A stretch of 64,000 bases of DNA from Hexactinellida sp. DTS-2022 (Eukaryota > Porifera > Hexactinellida). Location of the stretch: positions 4,464,001 through 4,528,000 of the forward strand of contig JAPNXP010000014.1 in assembly GCA_028753945.1 (NCBI GenBank), written 5' to 3'. The position numbers and the translations under genes were made by a program. Each line of letters opens with the position of its first letter. Positions within the stretch are counted from its first letter, which is position 1. Positions 12,801-21,949 of the stretch are shown here, in pieces. A model generated the notes under the pieces. That model was not told the DNA's origin, ran no database searches, and saw nothing but the letters and a program-made list of their open reading frames with translations.

Positions 12801-14984
12801 AACCGGCATGTTCTTACAACCGACATAAATTATACAGGGTATATGGCAACCGTTTTCCAACATAGTGTGCTTATATCCGATATGTTCTTATAACCGGTGT
12901 GCTTATATCCGACATCTACTGTATTATCAAGAACGGAAATCGTGGAATTGGGATAGCGAACAAAAATCTGTTTTATAATTTGTAACAGTTATTCATAATA
13001 AGAATCGTAAAAGTCAATAACCTACGTGAGGCCTCAAATTATCTTATTAATTACAGTTGAAATCGGGGGTTTTGTCTATTTGATTACACTGCCTAGGCGA
13101 CAAAAAAACCGATATAGAAAAAATCCGAATATTGTATAATGAAATTGTACGAATACTAAACAATTTATACAAGGATTGAAGACAAAAAACGATTTCCACT
13201 GTACGCGCAATTGACTGATTAATAATACGTATAAACACATAGTAGATTATTACCTGTTCTTGTGCCGCTAGTATATTGTAGTTTACTATTAAACTTTGTT
13301 TATTCAGCTCGCACATCTGTTTAATCTTCTCTCTGAATACATTCACTCCACTGTCGTCAATAAATGTTCTCAAAAACTGTTTGAATCTATTCTTTATCTC
13401 CTGTCTCGGTCCCTGCATACTAACCCACTCCCTCACAGAATGTCCTCGCATATCTTCGATATTCTCCACCTGCTCAACCATTCCCTCTTCCATTGCCAGC
13501 TCCTCTCGGCTCATTCTATACAATTAATATTAATTTAATAGTGTCGATAATCCCATTGGATAAGAATCAAGGTATTATCTAGGGATTTATATTGTGTACG
13601 CTTTTTATATTAGGTACTTTTATAGGGAATGTATAAATTTTATGCTCCTAGATATAATAAGTTCTAAAAATTACGCCTGGGTCAAATCCTGCAAGAATAT
13701 TGCTCAATTTTAATATTTCACCTTTATCTAAGGCAGCGATTCTCAACTTTTTCAACCGTTGACCTACTATTGCAAATGTTAGATATTCTATGGACTCCTT
13801 CCAATTGACAGTATAATACAAATTTTGAGAATTTGTGGACCACAGGTTGGGAACCACTGATCTAAGGTAAAACCAAATTAAGATTCAACCTAAGTTTGCC
13901 TCCAAAAGTTTTCTTCAAAGATACATGAATCTATTCCATAATTATTAATTAACTATTAATGCTTTCTCTCACGTAAATATAGATCTCTCTATCTCTAGAA
14001 CATATACTTTTTGTTCATATTTGAGACCTTCTCAATAAATCAATCATTATGATGTGCTAATAACTTTGGTTGCGAAATTGTCATAACAAGTCAAGCTGTA
14101 ATTACTAACGTACAATTATAATGATTAAATTAAGCGGAGTCGACTCAGTTAATCAGGGCAACCATTGAAATAGTCAAGCTAGTGCTAATCGCTTGTACAT
14201 ACCGTATTTACTCGAATAGTAGCCCCTAGGGGTATAAATAATAATAGCGATTAAATGCTAAACGTACCCACACCTGCCTGGGTAACTAAATCCGGGAATA
14301 AAGTATCATACACCACACAACACGTGAGGGGTTGCCGAATAGTTAGTTTTATGTGTTTCCTCAAGTAGCAAATAGTAGCAACTATTATTCAAACTCTAGC
14401 TCAACAATTATTATTCAGCTAGGCTACTATTCGAGTAAATACGGTACTCCTAGAAGGACGTGAGCCCGTACATAATTCAATTGGTTAACTAATGGGCTGT
14501 ACCCTTATTACAGCCCTAGGCTGACTACATGCGCTCACCTATCAGATTTTCTTCTCCTGCTCCTCTCTCCCACATCCAACTCGTCCTCTTCGTCGTCCGT
14601 ATCGTACAAGAGGCCCCGCCTCATGCCTCCCTTCTTCACTCCCAGCAGTCTGTCCCTCCGTCGCATATCGGCGTCCGCCTCTGCGCGAGTCCCGGGAGAG
14701 AGCTCTCCGAAGGACCCGGTCTCGTCCAGCATGCTGCTCTCCCCATACACGTCCAGCTGCGGGATGGGCCTGTAGTCCCGCTCCATCTCGTCCCCGAACA
14801 GCTCCTCTCCGTCCTCCGGCTCCAGCGCCGCCGCCGGCTCCTGCAGCTCCTCCGTCTCGTCCGCAAACGCAGCAAAGCTGGACGCGTCCAGCACTGCGCT
14901 CGTGGTAGGGGGCGGGCTGCCCGGGGAGCCGATGTTGAGACTGTGGGAGTCCGAGTCAGGGGAACTGATCCGCGGAGAGCTCAT
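3837..14984 (-). CDS. MCM2: DNA replication licensing factor MCM2 (7 exons)
   Basis: MCM2 is a subunit of the MCM2-7 replicative helicase. Exons, in coding order: 14984-14539, 13515-13254, 12350-11930, 11021-10665, 9890-9651, 9233-8836, 4400-3837. All junctions are GT-AG and keep frame, giving 895 residues (human about 904). Exon 1 is the acidic Ser-rich N-tail with the [12 protein letters not shown] motif. Exon 2 carries [10 protein letters not shown]. The zinc finger is CMKCG...CPDC in exon 3. Walker A is GDPGTAKSQ in exon 5, Walker [10 protein letters not shown] starts exon 6, and the arginine finger SRFD is in exon 6. Exon 7 is the winged-helix C-terminus ending ...[11 protein letters not shown]. 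Intron 6 (8835-4401) hosts two plus-strand genes; the other introns hold short transposon remnants. The start ATG at 14984 is followed by [13 protein letters not shown], typical of the family. Confidence 0.95.
4725..7571 (+). CDS. INTS5: Integrator complex subunit 5
   Basis: INTS5 is a helical-repeat scaffold subunit of the Integrator complex, which processes snRNA 3' ends and terminates promoter-proximal RNA polymerase II. The intronless ORF encodes 948 residues (human about 1019, also almost intronless). Landmarks shared with animal INTS5 are AWSPVIFHW (103-111), a NWICCH segment near 180, [14 protein letters not shown] in the C-terminal third, and a final block [14 protein letters not shown] Glu-rich linker (about residues 328-350) is low-complexity and GC-rich in its DNA. 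The gene lies wholly inside MCM2 intron 6 on the opposite strand. BNIP1 follows 170 bp downstream in the same direction. The family assignment rests on recalled motif similarity, not on a search. Confidence 0.85.
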   Translation: MELHKKEVEKEDTQEPVKQIREILQASLSQSPPDSLDVLIHRGEIATQLLSSIPVSRSAALETIASCYLAMLRDKSKEQDGMKRFLSTTSEVIQSLLDHNRAAWSPVIFHWGLGLLVKMSSQHSRRSSTQEQIKYWISSQVARPVLNLTFSCLHHFYLEDPDKCIRLLLEQTKDSNKNCNWICCHLCMSYIDTSIPIVFKLIENNKSNEYLSPLLQSLEYVSTQASDSVKQTILNAFSLVLTDMEGETQREYLSFYLELAALSTVLWNLVAFDVIKLLTGNRLRSLLSQDKCGDSEQLTRLLQEVLLLLRGEAVPALVECLLQTSYPERGETQRESQEGAEEGMEEGELREESPQAGRVAERLLEYLLIEMENCARRHVLNRDKRSRHSEKHNTYLFAVDLSLHTDKLLQKYCRQRSDNKLARALSRILTVIGLFCSDSVAVSILSHCILQAPSDSVITQIPQLQEKLSLMHPQVMTESVKRCLASQLEMSEADKKETNFFKNISILLKMEAGAVWASVVAQIHDELRTSVISVCGQLSHSDYTNTYNILDFIEKYQLLPLKARLVKKVNVCTRLITLFLSLLDKSVQACSEGELDAQCELCLAKARDILGDYCSNDRQCLVFSLRKLVFLCAAEDSPYYHILTGKPQTDTKTVINTNDTSILERMMDEFSVQNETNSKAGNTRTEGREFAHKMKTPIVPSASSTHRQRATNHAIEQLVALLSQCCLVESRLRVPHSTSSYETESMQQLAQIALDLIAPSEVPACREWFDEETLKYNVERHLKIRATLEDTQFNTQLLLLVANDGVAFITCFPVVRALIYVLVNFWSVSKAEKGTESPSELHLSMSLVRILCRAQWLPTQMLCLMEMFEVLPASDIRQLIEEIQDMLRRSPPDKEEYKLRENAIVREASNAGMQQLYELVNVMVIRNVETIGHLVGTLKLFNAATSEQ
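7742..8416 (+). CDS. BNIP1: Vesicle transport SNARE BNIP1 / Sec20
   Basis: Sec20/BNIP1 is an ER SNARE that works with syntaxin 18 in Golgi-to-ER retrograde traffic. The intronless ORF has 224 residues (human 228). The N-terminal half is helical; residues about 130-190 form the SNARE helix region. A single C-terminal membrane anchor (about 197-214) is followed by [10 protein letters not shown], matching the conserved KRLFPF end of animal BNIP1. No signal peptide is present, as expected for a tail-anchored protein. The gene follows INTS5 in tandem inside MCM2 intron 6, antisense to MCM2. Its stop lies 420 bp from the MCM2 exon 6 donor, with one short TA-target element between. Confidence 0.88.
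   Translation: MLGGRDTESYHREMVTIEVKCLDKLTSQLDANSANHSIPESVYESLSTDINRSLDRLNQLLSQVSLLAISQPRVKQEGTLAKVEWHEQQIQHIRATMRRLTINRGEAKRSSEEVSFLRRRKKKTLTEESELIHGLEETRRMLAAQLRHSEDTFEALVQSSGTLEGAGTEMEGIGASVDAGRYLVNMLRDQRFKARVKVSLAVIVFVLTCINIVVKRLFPFLYPF
8663..8803. repeat. TA-target element (CTCGTTAGTACGAACAC family)
   Basis: The 141-bp element has ends CAGTATAATCTCGTTAGTAC and TACTAACGAGGTTCTACTG, flanked by TA. It lies 32 bp inside MCM2 intron 6 from the exon 6 donor. Related copies: 27726-27872, about 27887-28059, 41661-41832, 43795-44155. Pogo-like by terminus; no transposase for it is in this window. Confidence 0.8.
10244..10637. mobile_element. Probable old hAT-type element in MCM2 intron 4
   Basis: The ends are CATGGGCGTAAACTT and AAGTTTACGCCCCTG (inverse CAGGGGCGTAAACTT). 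Flanking 8-mers AATCATTG and AACCATTA agree at 6 of 8 positions, suggesting a decayed TSD. The 394-bp interior is AT-rich and has no coding region. Confidence 0.6.
11110..11285. repeat. Inverted-repeat fragment in MCM2 intron 3
   Basis: It begins GGGGCTGTTCAAACTTTA and ends near GTTTGAACGAACC, an imperfect inverted pair. A partly similar stretch, with shared wording around a GTCAATGT..GTGACAGACC motif, occurs near 28695-28740. No clear TSD. Confidence 0.4.
12748..12921. repeat. TA-target element (ACCGGTTATAAG family), 174 bp
   Basis: The ends CAGTGGATGCCGGTTATAAG and GACATCTACTG are flanked by TA. Its length equals that of the copy at 43877-44050, which is in the opposite orientation, so 174 bp may be the full-length unit. 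Located in MCM2 intron 2. Confidence 0.8.
14200..14446. repeat. Inverted-repeat element, ACCGTATTTACTCGAATA family
   Basis: Near-perfect termini TACCGTATTTACTCGAATAG and its inverse enclose about 200 bp of non-coding DNA in MCM2 intron 1. Degraded relatives occur near 9370-9400 and 49855. The target-site duplication is not clear. Confidence 0.7.
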
Positions 14985-15520
14985 TAGCAGCTAGGGTTAG
15001 TTCAGATGGGAAGGTTCTAACTTCTAAAGCTCAACTAAGTATCGGTACTCATTGAAGAATTCGTTTGTTGCTTGTTTGTGTTTATAAAAGCAAAAAAGCA
15101 ATCTCATGGACTAGAACCACTTTATATGATAGCCAATTCGGTCAACTAGAATTAAAAATTATTTAATATTTAACAAGCTGCTCGTCCGTGCTACGCGCGT
15201 TCTCAGGGCTGGCGGGAGCAGTCATGAAGTGGTAAGGCCATGGCCTGACCGGCCTAACTAGTGACGTAAGAGTGGTAAGGCTATTGGCCGGACCGCTTCC
15301 GCCGGCCCTGGTTCTTACAACTTGCACTCGGGAATGCGGCCCTCGGTGGTATTTAAAGCAAAAACCTTTTCAAATGTATGCCAGTAGTATTCAAATACTG
15401 TGAAATGTAACGAAAAATTACTAAAATTATATATTCTCTTTCCTTACGTCACTTTTTGCCATTTTGTAATAAAAAGCCCGGTCTGCCACATTCGTAATCC
15501 TTCTGCCCCTTAAGAGAGTT
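14985..15520. other. Region upstream of MCM2, one small inverted-repeat element
   Basis: It contains the expected MCM2 promoter, but I recognise no specific core element. A compact element at 15204-15310 has ends CAGGGCTGGCGG and CCGCCGGCCCTG, hAT-like, without a convincing TSD. Confidence 0.5.
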
Positions 15521-15523
15521 ACG

Positions 15524-15690
15524 TAGGGATGCCAACCTCTAGAAACAAAAAAGCGGGAGGATTTGCCATTTTGGCGGGAATTTTTACAAAAGATCGGGAG
15601 GCCGAAGATGAAAAAGCGGGAGACTCAAAATATATGCTATTTTTTTAATCTATCATGAATTAATAGAACGATACAATATGATTATAATAA
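15524..15690. repeat. Fragment of the GGGTTGCCAACC hAT-type family
   Basis: Starting near GATGCCAACCTCTAGAAAC, it contains GCGGGAGGATTTGCCATTTT and AAAGCGGGAGACTC, then CAAAATATATGC. This mirrors the right end of the element at 61314-62183 in reverse orientation. The other end is lost. Confidence 0.65.
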
Positions 15691-15763
15691 ACTGTGCCGA
15701 CTATACTATAGTAGACCAGTTCTAATCTTACTGCCTTGGTTTTTACTGTGGGTGTCACGAAAA

Positions 15764-16460
15764 AATTGGTCCGGGCCAAAACTGGTCCGGTCGGACCAAT
15801 TTTGGCTCGGCCAAAAATGGTCCGGGACCAATTTTGGCCTGCCATAAATGGTCCTAGCTTGCTAAAATAGGTCCGGCCTAAACTTTTTGCTAGATCGCAC
15901 TAAAGTTGCTATAACAAACCTCCCACTAGTGCGAAATTGTATAGGACGATCAATTATTAAATTGAAAATGTATCTTTTTCTAATTGTCTACTATGGATCA
16001 GGGGAAAAAGGAGTCACTTGTAAGTATGTATGAAGGCATGAATAATAGTGAAAAGAATTGGTTTTGTAATTGTGATATATGGAGACATGGAGTTACGGTG
16101 TAAAGAATCAACTTTGTAATTGTGTATTATTGACTATTGTGAAAACATTTGCATCTCTATGTATTCTTGTATTGATGAATGATAAAAAGCTCTATGATTA
16201 TTGTCTTGGAATGGCTGCCAAAAACTGGTCCGGCGGGGACCACCTTTGGCCAATGGGGACCGCCTTTGGCCAATGGGGACCGCCTTTGGCCAATGGGGAC
16301 CGCCTTTGGCGACCAAAACTGGTCCGGCCGGACCATTTTTGGCGACCAAAGCTAGTCCGACCGGACCATTTATGGCCGGCCAAAATTGGTCCCGGACCAG
16401 TTTTGGCAGTCAAAAGTGGTCCGGCCGGACCACTTTTTACCCGGACCAATTTTGGCGTGA
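15764..16460. repeat. GGTCCGGCCGGACC repeat block with 18-bp tandem array
   Basis: Two clusters (15764-15870 and 16216-16460) are built from variants of TGGTCCGGCCGGACCAATTTTGGC, a palindromic unit. At 16236-16310 an 18-bp unit (GGGGACCGCCTTTGGCCA) repeats about four times. The block is bordered by another repeat with GCCGACTATACTATAGTAT (15700-15750, 16464-16573), also seen at 39935-39965 and 57859-57997. ORFs here are artefacts of the repeats. Confidence 0.75.
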
Positions 16461-16740
16461 CATGCCGACTATACTATAGTATCGTGGCCCAGTTCTAATC
16501 TTACTGCCTTGGTTTTTACTGTGCCGACTATACTAGTATCGTGGCCCAGTTCTAATCTTACTACCTTGGTTTGTTTTTAGTCCGTATCCGCTCAACAGGC
16601 TAGAGTTAGATTGCCCCGGAGCTCAAATTATTAGCATCGGTGTCCCATATGTTACAGATGTGCATCTCGAAACAAATTTTTGATAAACCATTTTTTAATA
16701 CCACTTTGACACCTTTGAAAATTTATCTGGTCCATAACTC

Positions 16741-17262
16741 AAAAATCCAAATTTGCAGCTGTGCCGACGCATGTTCCTTTGGTGGCACTATATTTTGGTG
16801 GTGGTTTATTGATAGTGGCTCCAAAGGAACATGCTGTCGGCACAGCTGCAATTTTGGATTTTTTCCAACATGTCATCAAGGCCTCATGGTGTCAAGAACC
16901 ATTTGTTAATTGGTCCGAGCCACAAGGAAAGGTAGATGAATTTGAAGTTTGTTTCTATCATAAACCATCTTGAGTTTAATGCCATTCATTCATTTATGTA
17001 TTAATAATAAATTATATTATTAGTTATTTATAGTAGAAACAAACTTCAAATTTATCTACCGCTCCTTGTGACTCGGACCAATTAACAATTGGTTCTTGAC
17101 ACCTTGGGCGTTGTTGACTTGGCGAAAAAAAATCCCAAATTGCAGCTGTGCCGACAGCATGTTCCTTTGGAGGCACTATCAATAAACCACTTCCAAAATA
17201 TAGTGCCACCAAAGGAGCATGTGTCGGCACAGCTGCAATTTGGGATTTTTTTAATATTTTTT
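16741..17262. repeat. Long inverted repeat with a hairpin nested in each arm
   Basis: Left arm 16741-16965 and right arm about 17035-17262 are inverted copies around an AT-rich centre near 17000. Each arm itself contains a smaller hairpin built on GCAGCTGTGCCGACAGCATG and CCTTTGGAGGCACTATA. The same inner unit recurs three times in tandem at 37301-37597. A transcript through it would fold into extensive double-stranded RNA. Confidence 0.85.
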
Positions 17263-17269
17263 TATTTAT

Positions 17270-17860
17270 AGAATTATCATTTCGTTAAAGCTCCTCTCAA
17301 TAGCTTTCAAATCCACCATGATGGTAGCTTACATTGGAATTGCTCAAGCATTGATAGCAAAGGAAATATCAATTTATACGACTCGATATTTCATGGTCAA
17401 ACCAGCGAGCAAATAGACATTCAACTCGCTCTTTTATATTCTAAAGAAAAAGCGATTTGAAAGTTACCGTGCAACCAATGCAAAAGCAAAGAGGTGTTTC
17501 CGATTGCGGTGTGTTTGCACTTGCCGTTTGCATCGCACTGGCAAACGGACAAATTCCGAGCAGCCTAAGGTGGCGACAATCATCTCTAAGGAAAAATCTA
17601 AGAGATTTTGTTGTATCAGAAAAAATCTCGTCATTACCTACGTACGATCCACCCCAACAGCCAGCATGATGTAGTAGCTATTTTACCAACGGAGTGTACA
17701 ATCAAATTGTGGTGCATATGTCGTTTTCCAGTATGCGTTTCAAAATATGGTACTGTGTGACTGCTGTAAGTCGTGGTTTCACAATACACGTGTCGGACTC
17801 CCTGATGTTCTAAAGAAAATAGACGCATCACCTGTCTGATTCGCCAAAGTAAAGAAATAG
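17270..17860 (+). pseudogene. Decayed transposon gene: Ulp1-type protease plus PHD-like finger
   Basis: Conceptual translation gives a partial C48 (Ulp1/SENP) cysteine-protease region: HWNCSSIDSKGNINLYDS, then after a frameshift near 17456 VQPMQKQRGVSDCGVFALAV, which holds the Gln and Asp-Cys-Gly of the active site. Further on, LWCICRFPVC and, after another frameshift, LCDCCKSWFH look like a PHD-type zinc finger. Proteins with an Ulp1 domain followed by a PHD finger are common cargo of large DNA transposons in invertebrates. Several breaks make this a non-functional remnant. It faces the KDZ-like fragment on the opposite strand and may come from the same element. Confidence 0.6.
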
Positions 17861-17989
17861 AAACTAATAGACTTTTAGAGACAAAATTCTTAACAAGAAA
17901 ACAAATAATCTATACTATTTATATCTTTTATATATTTCTTTTCTTTTTTAGTTTATTATTAGAACAAAATAGAAACTATCGTACATTGA

Positions 17990-19110
17990 AAAAAACATTC
18001 TCAATTCGCATGTAGGCAACTTGTGTTGAAACTCTTCTTAGTGTTGAAAAAAGTTGCTCACATACCTGAGAATTTATCCTCTTAATTTCACCAGTGTTAA
18101 TCGACTTCAAGAATAAGATTGATTGCAGACATGGATTTTCCAATGAAAACGATCGACCAAGAATGATATATTTTTGAAAAGCGCCGGATCCCTAAAATTA
18201 AATATTAAATTCAATATAAGTTACAGGAAACTAACAAAAAGTTTAGCAAGTGTAAATATATCCATACCTGATTACGCATGTGTTATGCAAGTTACAAGCA
18301 TTATCATAAATAATGATCTCTGGTGGTACTTTGAATAAAGTAAGCAATAAGTTGAAAAAACTGAGTGTAGATTCCTTGTTTCTGAGTATTTGAAATCCGT
18401 AGCAAATCTTGTGTCTACAAACAAATACTAAGAGCCATAGGCGCCGATCTTTGTAGGAGTGAGGTATTTCCTGGGGGGGGGACAAATTTGGGACCAATTT
18501 TTTATACCTTGGCAGCCAAAGGTCGAAGGTTGATTAGAAAGGTCAATTCGTTCCAAGTCGAGCGACTTGAGCATTCGGAGGCTAATGATGCTAGTACTAC
18601 TAATGGTTTAAACAAATATAGTACATTAAATTTACAAACTTACCTGGCATGGCTAATCCTTCACTCAACAGGAGCATATCAACGACCTGGGGGATCCTGA
18701 CTTCCCAGAGCCCACCATGATAGGTACATTTACGCGTATGGTAGTATATATAATCTTATATACAATCTTAATTTTCAAATTGAAAATAGAAGCTAGTATT
18801 CGATGTCACTTTGTGAAATCGAATAGCTACTATTATAAATTTCATAACAATTACAGATGATATTAATATATTTTCTTTTGCACGAACATAATTGCACAAT
18901 TTATATACTGAGCGCATTAAATTTTAATAAATTTAGTCTACATTCCCCCAGTGGACCCCCCCAGTACCCCCCCAGACCCCCCCAGCCTTCCGACCTGGGG
19001 GGGGTCCAGACCCCCCCCAGAACCCCAACATCGGCGCCTATGCTAAGAGCCCTGGTGATATTCTCTGATGTTTTTGGGGTATATTTTTGTACAACCTTTC
19101 ATACTTTTAT
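17990..19110 (-). pseudogene. KDZ-like / 'HMGXB3-like' transposon protein fragment
   Basis: Read on the minus strand around an insertion, the segment PGLLVFVCRHKICYGFQIL, then VPPEIIIYDNACNLHNTCV, resembles proteins widely predicted in cnidarians, molluscs and sponges as HMG domain-containing protein 3-like (Cys-His SWIM-like plus KDZ-type transposase core). A further piece near 18010-18150 reads SINTGEIKRINSQVCEQ, which fits the next conserved block after a possible intron at about 18270-18200. The gene is interrupted by a 607-bp hAT-type element. Identification rests on motif memory, so the family name is tentative. Confidence 0.5.
18436..19042. mobile_element. Non-autonomous hAT-type element, CATAGGCGCCGAT family
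   Basis: The 607-bp element has termini CATAGGCGCCGATCTTTG and CATCGGCGCCTATG, with a perfect 8-bp duplication CTAAGAGC at 18428-18435 and 19043-19050. Near its right end are runs of C separated by short spacers (18948-19020). Its removal restores the reading frame of the KDZ-like fragment on the minus strand. The same family occurs at 3507-3739. Confidence 0.88.
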
Positions 19111-19908
19111 CTTCATGCTGATCTTCGTAAATCGGTAGTCTAGAGAATTATTTAAAATATAATACTAAACTTCATCAATTTATTTGAAATGCAAAAAGTA
19201 GTAAAATAAAAATCCTTACTTGTAGTACGTTGAAATAGCTGGGAAATACTTCATGAAATCATTGTTCAATGCTGACTTACCTAGAAAAGTTTCCTTCCAA
19301 ATGTACTCGCCTCCAGGCGCACACAGGCCTGATTGAATACATACGTTTACGTATGTTGTTATGTATGTTGTTATGTATGGCCGTAAGTGACAACTTTTAA
19401 GGCTCGACAAAAAAGTTGGGGTGGGGGTCCTAATTTGGAATTTCAAAAACTAAGTCTCAAACCTCAAAACCTTAATTAATTTACATCATAGATAATTCGC
19501 TTTGTAACTATTTTAAATTGTAAGGGCTTTTTGATAAAATTTGCAATCTCTGAGTATTATGCTTGTCCCAATTTCTATTTGTGTTAAGAAAATCACTAAT
19601 TCAAATTATGGCTATTTTAACGAGAGTTTATGTTGCATTATGTATACAAGTTGATCCCCTGTTAGAAATTAATGTAATAACGAATAAGGAGTAAATACAG
19701 AATATCATTGAGGTAAACAAATATAATGATTAAACAAATACTCAAGTTATTACGATACATACTATGTTATTGATAAAGTTATAATGTTTCTTGGGGTATT
19801 GGAAAAGCTTGAAATTAGGACAATATTCACATTATTTAACACAAACACTTACAACTAACAAACACAGAATAATTAGTCCTCTATTGGGGCTGTTTCATGT
19901 AACCTCAA
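19111..19908. other. Intergenic, nothing recognised
   Basis: No coding region or clear repeat is seen. A short direct repeat ACGTATGTTGTTATGTATG occurs near 19345-19380. Confidence 0.5.
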
Positions 19909-21843
19909 CTAAATACGGTGGATGCAGTAGAGTAGCGAAACTTGGATTAATAGAGTAACAAAGAACACAGCTATGCAGAACAAAATAGGCCACATCGGAT
20001 TGTAGTTGCAAACTATCGTGAATTGACAAAAATTAGTAGCATTATTATTTGGTTCATATATGATGGCATCGAAATCAGCTAAGTTTTTATGTGTGAAGTG
20101 GGAAAATGGAACTTTGTCTCTTATCAGGTCGATGCTTCTAGTTACGTTCATAGTACATAAATTAGTATCATTTGCTAATGCCGAAACTAAATACAGGCCA
20201 GAAGTTTGTATCTCATAGGTACCTTGGGAAGAGTTTAGTACTAATGTATTTGAGGATAAGTGACAAGTATTCGTATGATATGGAGTTTCAGAAGGTAAAA
20301 GCAGTTCTACAGCTAATTCTATTTCAACAATAGATCCATTGTGAGAAGAGTAACAGTAACTAGAAACAGTTGAATTTTTCGGAATCCAGGTTATCAAATC
20401 CAGTAATGTATATTGTGTTGTAAGGGATTGCTTGAGTGGTTTATGGAACATTAAACCTTTGAAGTTTGTGGAACAAGATTGATCACTATTATCTAACGCA
20501 CATTCATTTAGATTGACATTATCGAACATGTAGTAATCACCTGCTGTAAGACCGACAGTCTGTTTCGAATGCTGAATCATAATTGGAGTCAGAAATAACG
20601 AAAAGCAAACGCTAGCGGAAATAATTAGTATCATATAGGATGCCAGGTGTATTTTGTTTTTGTTCTTATAATATGTTTGGTGCAAATGGTCCGGATTGGT
20701 GAATACAGGTTTATCGGGCAATAACTGCTCTCTTGTGACGTCACTAGTTCGGAACCCGGAGTATCTGACCTTAGTTCTGTCTCGGAATACCAACCAAGCA
20801 GCGACTAGGAATATCGAGTATAGGATGGTGGGAAGAATGGATAGGATCAATGTGAAGATGAGAATAGCAAGTGTAAGATACAACGTAATATTAATTGATT
20901 CATGAATACGAGTAAAGGAGACGCTATGCCATTCGATGAGACAATAAATTACAACACCAGACAGACTCACGATAGCATCTAAAAGAGTCAACAAGTAAGT
21001 TCCCCAGGCAGCTACCTTCATCAGCTTATAGGCTCGTATCTTATCTGCGTATCTCTCCCATTCTAGAAATTCGGTATGCAAATGTGTTTTGAACTCATTC
21101 ATGCTTTGGTGTACGATAATTATACACATTCTCATAAATGCACATACCGTGAATACCCGGGTGAATATGTCAATTCCGTAGACAATAGTAACAATGAAAT
21201 AGTTGTTATAATTTGTATCATAAGACAGAAATGGGAATGTCTGGAATAATCGTGTTAAGTCAACAAACTTTGTAAGATACAGGCTAAATTCCAAACAGAA
21301 TACATACCCCATTCTTGCTATTATTAATGCAACTAATACCTTAAGCTGTACTTTCTCACCTTTAAAGTAATTAGCTATATGTAGCAATAGAGTCACTCCG
21401 AATAATACGATTCCTTCCTGAAAGGACTGAGCGATAGCGCCTGCGAGATAACCCATTGGATTATCATTTCCCCATTCCTGACTAATGACATAGACAGACG
21501 TGTAGATTAGGGAAATAGGATAGAAGACACAGAAACCAAACATGCACAGGATGATTCCAACGAAAATTTGGAAATGTTGGTAGTAGGCAGTAATGACTCT
21601 GTTTTCATCATGTTCACACCCCCTTATACAGTTATTAACAATGTATCTGTACTTAAATACCTGACCTATCAGCTGGCCTGCTAGTCGGATAGTGACTGGT
21701 ATAAGCAGTATGCATAGCAGGGAGTTTAGTAGTGCGCTAATTACAAATATCGGAATGTATTCCTTAGAAATACAACCATCAGGTACAAATACTAGAATTA
21801 GATTGACAAGGTTATAAATCATTTTACAATTATTCACAAGCAA
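19909..21843 (-). CDS. Multi-pass membrane protein of unknown family
   Basis: The intact single-exon ORF of 644 residues has no family that I recognise. Hydrophobic segments lie at about residues 29-52, 88-118, 130-160, 165-190, 210-240, 270-298, 312-350, 403-428 and 616-640, suggesting eight or nine membrane spans. Between the last two spans is a ~185-residue domain rich in Asn-X-Ser/Thr sites and cysteines (CALDNSDQSC, CYSSHNGS, CHLSSNTL, CTMNVT, CQFTIVC), so probably extracellular or luminal. A cytoplasmic-looking loop (about 350-400) is basic and includes a DREQLLPDKP-like acidic-dileucine stretch (TREQLLPDKP). The layout is receptor- or transporter-like, but I assign no function. A minisatellite starts about 100 bp upstream of the start codon. 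Confidence 0.75.
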   Translation of the reverse strand: MLVNNCKMIYNLVNLILVFVPDGCISKEYIPIFVISALLNSLLCILLIPVTIRLAGQLIGQVFKYRYIVNNCIRGCEHDENRVITAYYQHFQIFVGIILCMFGFCVFYPISLIYTSVYVISQEWGNDNPMGYLAGAIAQSFQEGIVLFGVTLLLHIANYFKGEKVQLKVLVALIIARMGYVFCLEFSLYLTKFVDLTRLFQTFPFLSYDTNYNNYFIVTIVYGIDIFTRVFTVCAFMRMCIIIVHQSMNEFKTHLHTEFLEWERYADKIRAYKLMKVAAWGTYLLTLLDAIVSLSGVVIYCLIEWHSVSFTRIHESINITLYLTLAILIFTLILSILPTILYSIFLVAAWLVFRDRTKVRYSGFRTSDVTREQLLPDKPVFTNPDHLHQTYYKNKNKIHLASYMILIISASVCFSLFLTPIMIQHSKQTVGLTAGDYYMFDNVNLNECALDNSDQSCSTNFKGLMFHKPLKQSLTTQYTLLDLITWIPKNSTVSSYCYSSHNGSIVEIELAVELLLPSETPYHTNTCHLSSNTLVLNSSQGTYEIQTSGLYLVSALANDTNLCTMNVTRSIDLIRDKVPFSHFTHKNLADFDAIIYEPNNNATNFCQFTIVCNYNPMWPILFCIAVFFVTLLIQVSLLYCIHRI

Positions 21844-21949
21844 TTAAATTGAATGTTATCACTACATTAATGCAGCTTTATACTGTAAGAAGAATGTTGA
21901 AAGTTGATACTGTAGTTTATATCTTACGTGAGGTATTTAATTAAAAGTA

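Noticed and set aside
16079-16498. ORFs encoding repeated WPMGTAFGQ / GPAGP-type peptides
   Set aside because: They read through the GGTCCGG and GGGGACCGCC repeats in three frames and both strands, which is typical of simple repeats and not of a gene.
16761-17230. Two similar ~70-residue ORFs on opposite strands, suggesting a small duplicated gene
   Set aside because: They lie in the two arms of the same long inverted repeat, and the similarity follows from the repeat; the peptides resemble nothing known to me.
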